NCBI GenBank assembly: GCA_012934845.2
Contig: WNNJ02003433.1
Location: 1 to 64,000, forward strand
Source of the DNA: Pomphorhynchus laevis
Taxonomy: Eukaryota; Acanthocephala; Palaeacanthocephala; Echinorhynchida; Pomphorhynchidae
DNA: 64,000 nucleotides
Direction of reading: 5' to 3'
The position numbers were made by a program, and so were the translations under genes. The notes under the pieces are model-generated. The model did not search any database. It saw only the letters and a program-made list of their open reading frames with translations, and was not told where the DNA came from. Position 1 is the first letter of the stretch; every line of letters begins with the position of its first letter. Shown piece by piece: positions 21,175-31,470 of the stretch.

Positions 21175-21385
21175 ATGTCATCAGAGGGAACTACTATGCT
21201 ATCATGTTTCAGCCACTAACTCCTATATCCAACATAAAAAATAACAGACCTCGTATCAGAATAAGGATTAGATGTCATCAGAGGGAACTGCTATGCTATC
21301 CGGTTTCTACCATTATTCATCGATCTAACATAGCAGCGGGGCCAAACACGTGCTAATGACGTATTTCCTCTGGTAAAATTTGATT
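21175..21385 (-). ncRNA. Penelope-associated structured RNA motif (copy 1, partly doubled)
   Basis: Minus strand, directly after the Penelope-like frame: hairpin AAATAC/GTGTTT, then TGGCCCC and GCTGCTATG, then CATAGCAG. Helix 2 (GCUGCUAUG/CAUAGCAG) is intact, but the GGGGCC partner has decayed to GGTAG. The hairpin keeps pairing with a U-G wobble relative to other copies. The first half of a second copy lies at 21175-21245. Confidence 0.5.
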
Positions 21386-21415
21386 ATCTAGTATTATATT
21401 CTAATACAAAGTATA

Positions 21416-21889
21416 TTATTTATTATCCATCCATAAAACTTTGCCACTTAAGAGTTTAAATTTATTCTTTATATTATTGTGTTGATTTATATATTTTGCT
21501 ATTTTCTGTTTGATGTTATTTTTATAGTAACCTAATTTAAAATATGTATCTATTAAATTATTTAAATGATTTTGAATAAAGCCAATATCATTACATATTG
21601 TTGCAATTCTTAAAATTTCATTATTTGATGTATTATATTTTATATTATATGGTATGCATGAATGCTCATGCAAAAATATGTTTCTTGTAAATTTAAATAT
21701 GTAATCTTTACGATATAAATTAATAGTAGTTTTAGTTAATGTTAATTTAATGTTCATATCTAGATATACACCTTCTTTATCATTAATATTGGTTTTGTTA
21801 AGAATAAGGCTTTCTGGATAAATTTGTTGGCTTATTGAATAAAAATTGCTAGAGTTAAATACACATATATCATCAATATATCGAAACAT
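21416..21889 (-). pseudogene. Penelope-like RT, C-terminal half (157 aa)
   Basis: The frame begins at motif C, MFRYIDDICVFNS, and runs through YLDMNIKLT, LYRKDYIFKFTRNIFLHEHS, PYNIKYNTSNNEILRIATIC and DTYFKLGYYKNNIKQ to a stop before the structured motif. These blocks are the thumb region of Penelope-like or related eukaryotic RTs. No GIY-YIG nuclease is visible downstream, so it may be an endonuclease-less type or truncated. The same C-terminus recurs at 40608, 44400 and 56165, always on the minus strand. Confidence 0.6.
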
Positions 21890-21899
21890 TTCAAATATT

Positions 21900-22440
21900 T
21901 ATATAATTTAAATTTATTCATAAACAAATTCATATTCTATAAATCTTAAATTAAGTCATCTATAATTGGGCTATTATTACCTCCCATTTGAAGGTAATTA
22001 CCTCTCTATCATCATCAGGATTAAAAAAATTTTTACATTTTGATGGTTTAATTTTTCTTAGATAGTCGTTATTTACAAAAATACAGTTGAATAGAATGTT
22101 GCAAACACTGATGCATCAGTCAATACAACTACTCAAAATTTCAAAAATACTTGTCGAAACGCGAAATAGGAACAATTTTCAAATTGAACCAACTCATTTT
22201 TGGTTTATAGCTGACCGTTAGAGAATACTTTATATTTTGTTTAACGAATATTCTACATAAAACTTGCATATATATTTCTTCTATATTATCTACATTTCTC
22301 AATGTAAATAATAAGTCAATATAAAGTATTTTTCAAATAATTTTTAGAGTAATAAAGAAGAAAAATTTAGTCAAGTTAATAAAGCATGATATATACAAAT
22401 AATAATTTATATCTAATCAATATCTAATTAATCTATTTTC
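21900..22440 (-). other. AT-rich stretch with Penelope-like scraps
   Basis: 21890-22080 still carries broken minus-strand Penelope-like sequence (NSSPI- and YNDYL-like pieces in different frames). 22100-22440 shows nothing recognisable. Confidence 0.35.
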
Positions 22441-23962
22441 CGCATCTACCGATCCCAAAAGTTGCAGAAACGTCCGGTCCATTACCTCAAATAAGTGAGG
22501 ACGAGGTGAAAGATGCATTAAAGCGTATGATGACTAGCAAAGCCACAGGTCCAGACGACATTGCGACTGAGCTCTGGAAAGCCAAAAGCTGGGACCCAAT
22601 CCCCTGGCTAACCAGTTTCTTTAACAAGATTATTGATGAGTATAGGATACCGAGCGACTGACAGAGCAGCACCACGATACCAATATGGAAAAAGAAGGGG
22701 AACGCAGCGGACTGCTCAAGTTACCGTCCAATTCGACTGCTCTCGCAAACAATAAAAATATTTGAACGAATTCTAGATAAGCGTATCCGTGACATTGTTA
22801 GTATCACCGTAAACCAAACAGGATTCGTAAAAAACTGTGGCACCACTGATGCTATCCACGCAACACGACTGCTCCTAGAAAAACACTTGGAGAAAAATCA
22901 GCCGCTCCACGTTGTATTCTTGGATTTGGAAAAGGCTTTTGATCGTGTACCACATGAATTAATATAGTATGCGCTGCATCAGCATCAAGTCCCGGAACAT
23001 CTAATCCGATGGGTGATGCTGCTCTACGAGAATACCGAAAGTCGGGTTCTAAGCGCAGCTGGAATGTCACAGCCATTTCAAATATCAGTGGGGGTCCATC
23101 AAGGAAGTGCTCTCTCACCGGCATTATTCAACACAGTTATGAACGCTAAAACGCGTGATATTCAAAAGTCGATTCCATATACCATTCTTTACGCTGACAA
23201 TGTCTGGCTGGCAGCGGACAACAAAGGACCTGGAGGAATCAACTACTGTATGGAATAACCGAGTCGCACAATACGGACTACGACTTAATCTAGACAAGAC
23301 CGAATACCTCACAACAGACCCACATGAAAGTGGCACCATTAATATTAATGGCTTTGACCTGAGACGTACGGATTGGTTCAAGTACCTCGGAACCATATTC
23401 TCGGCAAGCGGCGGCGTGACTTATGAAGTCAATGCACGAATAAGCTCAGCGTGGACAAAATGGCGAGCGACGACAGGTGTTTTGTGTGACCGTCGCATCA
23501 AAGATCACCTGAAATCAAAGATCTACCGCTCAATCATTCGCCCTGTGACTATGTACGGCACAGAGTGCTTGCCTATTACCAAGGCAGCGGAACGACGTGT
23601 TGCGGTCATGGAGACGAAAATGCTGCGGTGGATAAGCGGAATTACCCGGTATGACCACCTGAGAAATATGGACATCCTCCAAAGATACGGCGTCGCCCCT
23701 ATCGTAAATAAAATGCAAGGGGCCAGACTCCGGTGGTATGGCCACGTGTTGCGGAGTGAAAATTATTCCCTTGCAAAGACCGCCTAAAATTATGAGATCA
23801 TAGGCAAACGCCCGAGAGGTCAACCCAAGCACCGATGGTTAGATGGCCTTCACACAGATCTCAAGGCAGCTGGAATTCACCCAGACCAAGCCAAAAATAG
23901 AGCGAAATGGAGGGCTAAAACTCACATAGCCGACCCTGCCTCAAAGCGGGACAAAGGTTGAA
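22440..23962 (+). mobile_element. RTE-clade LINE, 5'-truncated
   Basis: RT and C-terminal part of an RTE element. 5' truncation removes the endonuclease. The frame carries ISEDEVKDALKRMMTSKATG, SSYRPIRLLSQTIKIFERIL, TGFVKNCGTTDAIHATRLL, VVFLDLEKAFDRVPHEL (motif A), GVHQGSALSPALF (motif B) and ILYADNVWLA (motif C with N for the second D). Two tryptophan codons have become stops, and a frameshift near 23216 moves the rest into the 23155-23787 frame. The end reads KPKHRWLDGLH-like to HIADPASKRDKG, the typical RTE C-terminus, and then a short GAAGAATAAGAAGAAG tail. Low decay suggests a fairly recent insertion. Confidence 0.85.
23155..23787 (+). CDS. RTE C-terminal frame
   Basis: 210 residues. 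LEESTTVWNNRVAQYGLRLN, KTEYLTT and FKYLGTIFSASGGV (thumb), then SAWTKWRATTGVLCDRRI, YRSIIRPVTMYGTECLPI and MQGARLRWYGHVLR. This is the standard post-palm part of RTE proteins. It starts in overlap with the previous frame because of the shift near 23216. A stop at 23787 interrupts it, and matching residues continue to about 23960. Confidence 0.8.
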   Translation: MIFKSRFHIPFFTLTMSGWQRTTKDLEESTTVWNNRVAQYGLRLNLDKTEYLTTDPHESGTININGFDLRRTDWFKYLGTIFSASGGVTYEVNARISSAWTKWRATTGVLCDRRIKDHLKSKIYRSIIRPVTMYGTECLPITKAAERRVAVMETKMLRWISGITRYDHLRNMDILQRYGVAPIVNKMQGARLRWYGHVLRSENYSLAKTA

Positions 23963-23989
23963 GAATAAGAAGAAGATCTAATTAATCTA

Positions 23990-25000
23990 TCTTTATGTAA
24001 TTGTTAATAAACTTAGAAAATGCTGAATTCCACTTGTTACTAACAAAAAGCATTCCTAAATGATAAAATCATTTTTTAGGACAAATACTATTTTTTGGGC
24101 TAAAGATTTAAGCTTAGCTTTCTTAATATCCCAAAGCGGAAAACAACTTTTTTAGTAAATTATGTGTTATAGAATTATAAAACATTATAAATAAATTGTG
24201 TTTTATCGAAAATGCGTACATTTTATCATATCCTGTTATCTCGCATTATTCAAGAAGCGTATTTTATACATAAGGAACCTAATTTAATGCTAAATAATAA
24301 ATTTGATTTCAACCTTAAATTAAATTATAGTTAATTATTCCTATAATTAATTATTTCATTATTTTTAAATTATTTTTAATTTTTTTTACATTATTTTTAT
24401 GTTTTTATCACTTGTTTTTTGATTTAACTTTTATTCTGTTTTATGATTTTCTTTTTGTTTGTTTTTTCAAATGTGTGTTATTCAATTTGTGTTGTATGCA
24501 TGTTTTGTTTCTCGGTATTTTCTTTTTCTTTTAAGCAGAAATACGAGGCACATCAATGGTTGTACTTTTGCATAAATGTTAAAAAACTAAATTGTGTTAA
24601 CATTTTATTTTAATCCTGATGATGATATTAGGAGCTATCGAAATATTGAATTCTTTTAATAAAAGGAAAACTATCTTCTTTGTTCTAATAAAACTATATA
24701 ATCTAAATGGAAGAAGATTATGGGTTTCTTATTTACTATTCAATATAGTAAATATTAAGATTATAATATTAAGATATTAAACATTGAGATTATAATATCT
24801 CAATATTATAATATTGAGATTACATATATTTAATCATATGTTCTCTAGTCTTAAAAACAAGTTAAGAAGAAAGCTATGTGAGTTATATGCACGATATAGT
24901 GATAGCGAAAGCATGAAGCTAATAATAATAATAATAAAATAAATTTGTAAAATAACATTATAGAGATTTGAAGCAACAAATATTATTATAACATGTGTCG
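23990..25000. other. AT-rich DNA; possible decayed micro-exon
   Basis: At 23996-24052 (minus) an acceptor CATTTAG is followed by GTGGAATTCAGC and ATTAACAATTACATA, resembling a badly decayed micro-exon. The remainder is low-complexity. 24770-24830 has repeated GAGATTATAATATCTC-type palindromes. Confidence 0.25.
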
Positions 25001-25008
25001 GTACTTAC

Positions 25009-25074
25009 ATATTATATACGTTGCCAGAAATATATAGTGAAGAGTTTGATTCAAAAGTAGTATTGTAAAACTTC
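25009..25074 (-). CDS. Micro-exon 5 (66 nt), K-type
   Basis: Acceptor AATGTTTAG, donor GTAAGTAC. It reads KFYNTTFESNSSLYIS then GNVYN in the shared phase, with no stop. It is intermediate between copies 3 and 4 (FESNSSL) and copies 1 and 2 (GNV.N), which supports a duplication history rather than six independent similarities. Its surroundings are ordinary AT-rich intron sequence. Confidence 0.63.
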
Positions 25075-25314
25075 CTAAACATTAACATTTTTATAAAATG
25101 TGAAAATTATAACGGTTTGATAAAAATAATGCAATGTTTATTAGAATGTATTTGAGACTAAAAATTAAAAACTTTAAAATATGCGGTGAATTCAGAAAAA
25201 TAGTGTGTAAATAAAATATTTATCAGTCATAAATAAAAAACGTTTGATCGATGAAATTAAATAATACATTAAATTAAATAACACAAAAAAATTGCAAAAT
25301 AATATGTTTACTTG

Positions 25315-25376
25315 TGAGTTATTGACGATATCAGAAATTTAAAAAGAAGTGTTTGTTACAAAATATTTTTAAGCAT
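25315..25376 (-). pseudogene. Decayed micro-exon
   Basis: About 240 nt upstream of micro-exon 5 on the same strand. Order of similarity is kept (ACAAACACTTCTT, ATTTCTGATATCGTCAATAAC), but the acceptor is CTTAA, the donor AAGTAA, and a stop is in frame. I read it as a dead copy. It marks the E-plus-K spacing seen at exons 1 and 2. Confidence 0.35.
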
Positions 25377-25893
25377 TATCAAAGACTACTAATTAAAATG
25401 ATTTTGAATTCAACTACCTAATTTAAGAAAATACTCATTATACAAAAGATTGTTAAATAGTTAAAGCTTTTTATTCAATGTTGATTATAAGCAATGAAAT
25501 ATCAACGTATTAAATTATTGTATAATGAGAGCAACAATAAAGATTTTTTATTTACTATTAATAAAATGAATTAATGATATTTATTATTAAAAAAAATTAA
25601 TACTGTAAACAATATTATTTAACTAAAATACAAGTTGATTGGCCTAAAATGAGAATATATACACTTGCTGAGGTTACCGTGATTTCACAACTGATACTAC
25701 AACGTCCATTAAAAGGAAAAATAAGCGTGTGCAGAAAATAACTTACTCGTGAGGATCAAATCGTGGAATGATGGAAGATTGGATGATCTGCTTGCATAGG
25801 CGAAATATCTGCAACAAAAGCACAGACAACATATGGCGAAACACAGGACTTTCTATCCAAGTAAAGGTGGATTGACGGAAGGAAGTCATCAAT

Positions 25894-26409
25894 ATGTTTT
25901 GTAAAGGGAAAGTTACAGCTTCCATTAGATGCCTTAGAGCTGAAGATAAACTGGGGAGTATATTATCACTAAAAGACACTTTAAACTGCCAAACGGTACG
26001 TCAGCGCCTTGAACAACTACATCCTATTGCTCAAGATCTCAACAGAGATTTGGTACTTGAATTGTCACTGCAAGGATCTGTGAATCATCGAGAAGCGCTA
26101 TTCTCAGACCTAGATGCCGTCCAGATTAAGGATGCGGCCCGAAGAACGAAAGGAAGTGCGGACCTTCCTAGCTTGATTATCGCAGTTGATGCGCACTTTT
26201 GCACGACGTTGGTTGCGTTTAATAAATTGGGAAATGCTCTCGTTAAGTTCTCAACGCTTATTGCCACCAAACAGATAAACAATGAAGTTCTGACCGCTTT
26301 CACTGCCTGCAGGTTGATAGCTATTGATAAAATGCTAGGGCTGAGGCCTATAGGTATTGGCGAAGTTTCCAGTCGTATTATCGGAAAAGCTCTCGTACAC
26401 AATCTCTAG
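25894..26409 (+). CDS. Family A copy 2, pre-palm RT frame
   Basis: 171 residues. The ADLPSLIIAVDAHFCTTLVA region corresponds to the GPSGLDADGWRR segment of the family, followed by EVLTAFTACRLIAIDKMLGL and RPIGIGEVSSRIIGKAL. The frame stops at VHNL and the palm continues in the next frame from 26357. The start codon at 25894 is not the native start, since matching residues exist upstream in another frame. Confidence 0.7.
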   Translation: MFCKGKVTASIRCLRAEDKLGSILSLKDTLNCQTVRQRLEQLHPIAQDLNRDLVLELSLQGSVNHREALFSDLDAVQIKDAARRTKGSADLPSLIIAVDAHFCTTLVAFNKLGNALVKFSTLIATKQINNEVLTAFTACRLIAIDKMLGLRPIGIGEVSSRIIGKALVHNL

Positions 26410-26959
26410 AGATTCACAAGATGTGGCATTAGGAGATCAATTATGTGTTGGCTACCGATGTGCTACGGAGAAGATTGTTCATAACATCCGACGTCTCTTT
26501 GAATCGTCTTTAGAGCAATGTGTACTTCTCATTGACGCACACAATGCTTTCAACACAGTAAACAGAGCATTAACACTCCGAAACATTAATCAAATATGCC
26601 CTTCACTACAATTCATTTTAAAAAATTACTATCTACATGATGCTGAACTTCTGATTGACGATGATATACTGTGGTTACGCGAAGGCTTTACACAGGGAGA
26701 TTCGTTGTCAATGTTAGAGTATACTGTCGCAAAGATTCCTCTTATTAGGTCGCTTAAAGCTAAAGTCTCTAAAGTTCTTCACAGCTGGTATGCAGATGAT
26801 GCTACCTGCATTGGGAATCTAAGTAGTATCAGATCAGTGTGGCAGGAAATTACAAGCATTGGACAAGGCTACAAATTCTGGACAAATGCCTCAAAATGCA
26901 AGCTATTGGTTCATCCAACGAGTGAAAAAGAAGCCTTGTTAGCATTCAAAGGCACATAA
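26357..26959 (+). CDS. Family A copy 2, RT palm
   Basis: 200 residues holding DQLCVGYRCATEKIVHNIRR, CVLLIDAHNAFNTVNRAL (motif A, catalytic D), WLREGFTQGDSLSML (motif B) and LHSWYADDATCIGNL (motif C, YADD intact). Then IGQGYKFWTNASKCKLLVHP. The catalytic triad is complete although the element is interrupted elsewhere. Confidence 0.78.
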   Translation: MAKFPVVLSEKLSYTISRDSQDVALGDQLCVGYRCATEKIVHNIRRLFESSLEQCVLLIDAHNAFNTVNRALTLRNINQICPSLQFILKNYYLHDAELLIDDDILWLREGFTQGDSLSMLEYTVAKIPLIRSLKAKVSKVLHSWYADDATCIGNLSSIRSVWQEITSIGQGYKFWTNASKCKLLVHPTSEKEALLAFKGT

Positions 26960-27145
26960 GTCATTGTGACAAGTACAGTAGCTGAAGTGCTGAGATCCCC
27001 GAATGGAACGGATGACTATGTTGCTGAGGTGATTGAGGGAAATGTAAAGGTGTGGGTTTAGAATGTTAGGAAACTAGCGAACATAGCAGAAATAGATGCA
27101 CAGGTAGCATATTCGGCATTTACACATTCCCTGTAATTAAGATGG

Positions 27146-28078
27146 TTGTATGTGATGCGTAAGTGTCCACTGAAACCAACTCACTTTACGATATTAAGCG
27201 ATGCAATTCAAAAAGAACTGATCCCAAAAATACTGGGTAAAGTGTCAACTTCATCAGAGGAGGAAGTCATTAATGGACTGCCATTGAGAGATGGAGGACT
27301 CGGAATCCGCGACCATACTATTGACACAGCACTGAAATACTCGAGGTCACTCAGAATTTGTCACCCATTTCTGACAGGCAGAAATGCTGAAGAATGTTTT
27401 GAAGAGGAACATTCTATATTTAAATCTTTAAGAGATGAAGAAAGTATCAGGGTAAAGGAAAAGTTGAGTACTCTGCAAGACAAGCTATCTCCTGAAGTTA
27501 GAGTCGCGTTGAAATTTGCCAGTGAGAAGTGTGCATCATCATGGCTACTTATGCCCTATCTGGACAATAAAGAAAGTCGCAGGAGCTGCAGAGAGTTTCG
27601 AGACACTATATCAGTGCGATATAACAGTATGCCGTCAGACAGCTTCACCGTGTGCTCATGTGGAGAGACATTGAGCATGTCACGTGCACTGTCCTGTCCA
27701 ACTGGGGGACTTCCCATGATTTGGCATAAAATAATTCGAGATATCATTGCCGAAACGTGAACCGAGATCTGCCATGGTGTTGGAGTAGAGCCTGTGCTAC
27801 AACCGGCTCATCTAAATATTATATTTAAAGCTGGGACTACCACACGTGATCCTGATGCGAGATTGGATGTGGTTGTGAGCGGTTTGTTTGGCACAAGTAT
27901 TGAGCGGTCAATTTTGGACATTTGCATATTTAATACATTAGCTCCTTTAAATGCTAGTACCGTATCATCGTATGAATATCATGAAAGAAGGAAATCAAAA
28001 GAAAATATATTGAAAGTGTACAACTTGTCGAACGCTCATCTTTTGTACCGTTCATTATGTCAGCAGTTTGGGGAATAG
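27146..28078 (+). pseudogene. Family A copy 2, post-RT and nuclease-like tail
   Basis: Two frames (27146-27760 and 27794-28078) split by a short break. First: LPLRDGGLGIRDHTIDTALK, helical repeats, then FTVCSCGETLSMSRALSC and GGLPMIWHKIIRDIIAET, a zinc-binding motif with the usual RHN replaced by WHK. Second: EPVLQPAHL-like start, DPDARLDVVVSGLFG and SILDICIFNTLAPL (the acidic residues of the presumed nuclease), then YHERRKSKENILKVYNLSN. The terminal helix found in copies 1 and 4 is only weakly present after 28078. Confidence 0.7.
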
Positions 28079-28330
28079 AAAATCAGGCTACTGCGGTTCT
28101 GAAAACCATCGCCCATCGCAAGGAAACTGGCAGACAAGCACAATGATCTGTTCTCTGTTTGCATGGCAAGGATCAGATCTCCTCTATCCATGTCACTGAC
28201 CAAATCTTCTTCAATATGCTTAAGAGCAAACCGCTCTGCCTATTGCCACCCGGATAGAATGGTTAACTCCATCATCTCGTCAGATAGGTGATGGACCGAT
28301 CGCAATCCACGAATACATAACAATAAAAAT

Positions 28331-29095
28331 GTAATATATTTTTTGAGGCATATTTGAGAAAACATAATATTGTGACACTGATAATAATAAAACTACTTAA
28401 ATAAAAAAATTACATTTAAAAGATCTAAAATTAAAATCATTAGTACTTACTTTTTTTCCAATTTTGATGAGTACATGTAACTTTTGTTAGGTCATAATTG
28501 TTAACGTTGCCTTTTTGGTGTCGCCACCTAGTTTAGTTGACTCAGACTAAACTTAAAACGGGCCATATAGCAGCATCTGACAAGGGCTGCCCTGCTAATA
28601 GCGGTTGCAGGCTGGAACACGATCTATAAAGATTTACCACTTTCACTCCGCGCGTTACGCGACCTGAATATTGGCTATTACCTGACCTCTTAAACGTGAT
28701 CATGTGAAGCAGTTTACATTTTAAAGTGTAAATACCATAGGATGCAAACTTCTCCCTTTTTTAAAAATTAATAATTCATCAAACTTGTTTGAAAATAAGA
28801 AATAATAACGTCGTAACCAATAATACATAGTTTCAGTATTTTCGACAGAGACAATAGAATGCATATACATAATATATGTATTGCATATACATATATGCAT
28901 TACAATACATATATGCATACATATATGTATTGTCTTCTATATACATATAGAAGACAATACATTTATTAATTATAAATGAAATCTGTAAATTGTGCCTTTG
29001 CGATAATAATTAGGATTATGACACATTTAATTTTCTAAAATCTGATAAAACAGATTTCACATAAATACGATAAATACCACCTTATATTCACGGAT
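28331..29095. other. AT-rich DNA with a long perfect palindrome
   Basis: No gene. A possible degenerate exon (28452-28546, minus, donor GTAAGT, acceptor CAGACTAAAC reversed) contains an in-frame stop. 28860-28965 is made of ATATGCAT and TACATATA repeats and ends in the palindrome at 28925-28962. Confidence 0.4.
28925..28962. repeat. Perfect palindrome, 18-bp arms, 2-bp spacer
   Basis: Arms 28925-28942 and 28945-28962 are exact reverse complements with AC between. It is likely cruciform-prone and was probably formed by template switching in the surrounding ATATAC microsatellite. Confidence 0.8.
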
Positions 29096-29101
29096 ACTTA
29101 C

Positions 29102-29167
29102 AACACAGTAGTATTATCAAAAATTTTCAAAACAGAATTTGGTAAGATGTTAATATTGTAATACTCT
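29102..29167 (-). CDS. Micro-exon 6 (66 nt), E-type
   Basis: Acceptor ATCTGTTTAG, donor GTAAGTAT, phase as in the others. It reads EYYNINILPNSVLKIF then DNTTV without a stop. This is the most upstream intact copy in the window on the minus strand and the closest relative of micro-exon 2. The intron downstream of it in transcription order is 4 kb long and contains family A copy 2. Confidence 0.6.
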
Positions 29168-29279
29168 CTAAACAGATCAATCATATTTTTGTTTATGAAT
29201 TAAACATAATAAGTAAATTAATTGGATGTTATATTGAAATTCACCTTAGCAGAAAAAATTGAATGAATTTTTATTCCAA

Positions 29280-29765
29280 AATTACAGTTTAAAACAATAT
29301 AAATAACTTGTGTATTATACAACAAAGTTTTAGAAAGTATCTTATAAAAAGCTGCTATGCTGTCTGGTTTCGATCGATATTTTTAAACCTAGCATAGGTA
29401 CGTGTTTATTTGCATACAGATGATACATTGTCTTTTTCATGTAATATGAATATAGAGCGTAATACGATATTTAAGAAAGCTCCCAGATTGAGCTTATCTG
29501 TAAATTGATTTTAGCAATTTATAAAAAAATTTAATTATTAAAAAATAATTATTATTTTATAGTCATTTATTATAATAAAATGACAATTTAAAAACTATAA
29601 ATAAAATGTGCCATTAAATAATAAATTTCAAAAAATATTATTATAAATTTATCGATATATTATAAACGTATTTTATAGAAACGCTCTTTAGAAGAAACAG
29701 CTATGTTGTAGGGTTTTGGCAGTTATTTCTAAATAAAGCATATCTAAAATATGCTTTTTAATAAT
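29280..29765. repeat. Two copies of a hairpin-bearing intron block
   Basis: 29280-29430 and 29580-29765 share TTTAAAACAATATAAATAA, a TTATCGATAT segment and a hairpin (CTATGCT, GGTTT, then AAACC, AGCATAG at 29357-29410; TATGTT...AGCATA in the second). The same block, also with a hairpin, is at 565-740. The hairpin resembles a simplified form of the Penelope-associated motif. Confidence 0.45.
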
Positions 29766-30249
29766 TTACAAACATAATTAAATGTCTTGACTTATTAATA
29801 GGGACACTATTTTAAAATTTAATTTCCAATTTGTGATAAAAAGCAAGGTGAATAGAATGTACAATTGCATTTCTGATTAACAAAAGCAATGGTATTGATT
29901 GATTATATTTCAATTTTTATATAACAAAACTAGTGCAGCACAGTGGCGTTGTATTAGGACATTTAATAAACATTGAAGTAATAATTATTAAACAAATTAT
30001 ATATTTACATCACATTATTATTTTGATAGACTGTTTATGTGGTTTGCTAAACTTTATTAAATATATAGCAATTCGTAAGAGTATAATAATAATTTGTTTT
30101 AGGAAAAAAAAGAAAATCAAGCAGGAATGTTGTTCAATGCCATCATATATGATGATGGCATCATCTATGATGATGGCAGTTGCAATTGAAATATAGAATA
30201 ATATTTTTTTGTTTAAATTTCCTTGGTTCCTATACATTAAAAATTTGCT

Positions 30250-30330
30250 AAATTCAAGGAATTGGTAACTTAAATATCTTCAATAATTTATGTAACTAGT
30301 ACCAGAAATCTAAATCTGAGTCACGAATCG
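30250..30330 (-). pseudogene. Decayed micro-exon
   Basis: Minus strand. ATTTCTGGTACTAGTTACAT encodes ISGTSY, matching ISGNVY of micro-exon 5, and GACTCAGATTTAG lies where ESNSSL is expected. The donor is TTTAAGTT and the frame is broken. It would be the first exon of the visible set in transcription order. Confidence 0.35.
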
Positions 30331-30339
30331 ATATTTTTA

Positions 30340-31470
30340 TCAAATAAAAATACTTAAAATAGATTGTTGTTTTAGTCAAAACACTTTGATAATTTGTACA
30401 CTTTGATAATTTTTACACTTTGATAAAGTGTTTTATAAAACACTTTATAATTTCAGCGATTTGAATGTATAATAAATCATGTGAATATTATCATATAGAA
30501 AATGAACGTTATTACCAAATTGTAATAACCATATATAAGCACATTATCGATAATATTAAACTTATGATAGAATTAAACTATCTCAAAGTACTCCATAAAG
30601 GTAAAGATCTAATGAAATTGCAATGAAAAATAAAAACATTTACAAAATATAATTAAGATAGTCGATCACCTGTGAACGAAACCTAGACTTGTATAAGTTA
30701 TGGAAATTATTATTGATAGATACGCCAAAGCGAATCAGACAGAAGCGAACATAAGGTTAAACGAGATAAAAGTAAAAATGTCTGATGTGGTTGACTAAAA
30801 ATGTGGTTGACTTTGTGTTGGTTGACAAATTACATTCCCTCATCAAAAAACACGAAGTAGCGATTAGCGAGAAAATCGGGTCAGCCATCGCAAACATATG
30901 AAGGTGAAATATAAAAAAAATGAAAACGTGTTTGGAAAATTAAAAAACGATTAATGGCCATTATATAAATAAAACACTTGTAGTTTTAAATTGCCAAAAA
31001 AGTACCCTAATTTCACAATTAATCTGTTCATTAACATTAAGCCATTCAATTTACTATTAACATTGAAAATCATGATAAAACGCCTAATTTCCTGTATATT
31101 AAAATTAAATGAATTTAAACATTAGCAATACCATCTCGTAACAGCGATCCGTGCAAATAAACAACTACACACATTTTTGTTGTTCGCAACTGAACAACAG
31201 ATGAACAACAGCAACGTTGAAACTACAATAAAATTTCGAAACCGATTATGCAACTTTTACATATTAAAAAGTGTAAATAATTTTTATAGTTTAAAAATAC
31301 ATTTTATAGGGATCCTCGACTTTAGTAGATCGACAGTTCGACTAACATTCGAACTTTAGTCGACCTTCTAGTCAAACGCCGCTTTTTAATTATAAGAACT
31401 ATGAATGATATGGAAATTAATCCGTTTTTATAAGCCATTTCTCACTGTCAATTGTCGACAATTTTCAATT
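30340..31470. other. AT-rich DNA without recognisable genes
   Basis: Short plus-strand frames only. CATCAT/ATGATG microsatellite palindromes occur just upstream, at 30136-30180. No promoter or RNA gene is evident. Confidence 0.4.

Larger units (their letters stand above)
25750..28330 (+). mobile_element. Family A RT element with restriction-enzyme-like tail, copy 2 (best copy)
   Basis: Modules in order: RIKSWNDGRLDDLLA (about 25750), ARRTKGSADLPS and LRPIGIGEVSSRIIGKAL (pre-palm), LLIDAHNAFNTVNR (motif A), EGFTQGDSLSMLEYT (motif B), SWYADDATCIG (motif C), a helical post-RT region with GLGIRDHTID, then a CxC...C zinc segment with WHKIIRDIIAE, DARLDVVVSG, ILDICIFNTL and YHERRKSKE. This RT-plus-tail layout is common in aquatic-invertebrate elements. 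The tail has the form of a PD-(D/E)XK restriction-like nuclease, as in RLE-type LINEs. I cannot name the Repbase clade. About five breaks. Confidence 0.75.

Noticed and set aside
199-29167. Micro-exons as an aphid bicycle gene or schistosome micro-exon gene
   Set aside because: Symmetric tiny exons are shared in style, but there is no CYC motif, no signal-peptide exon in view and no sequence match I can name. Left as an unknown family.
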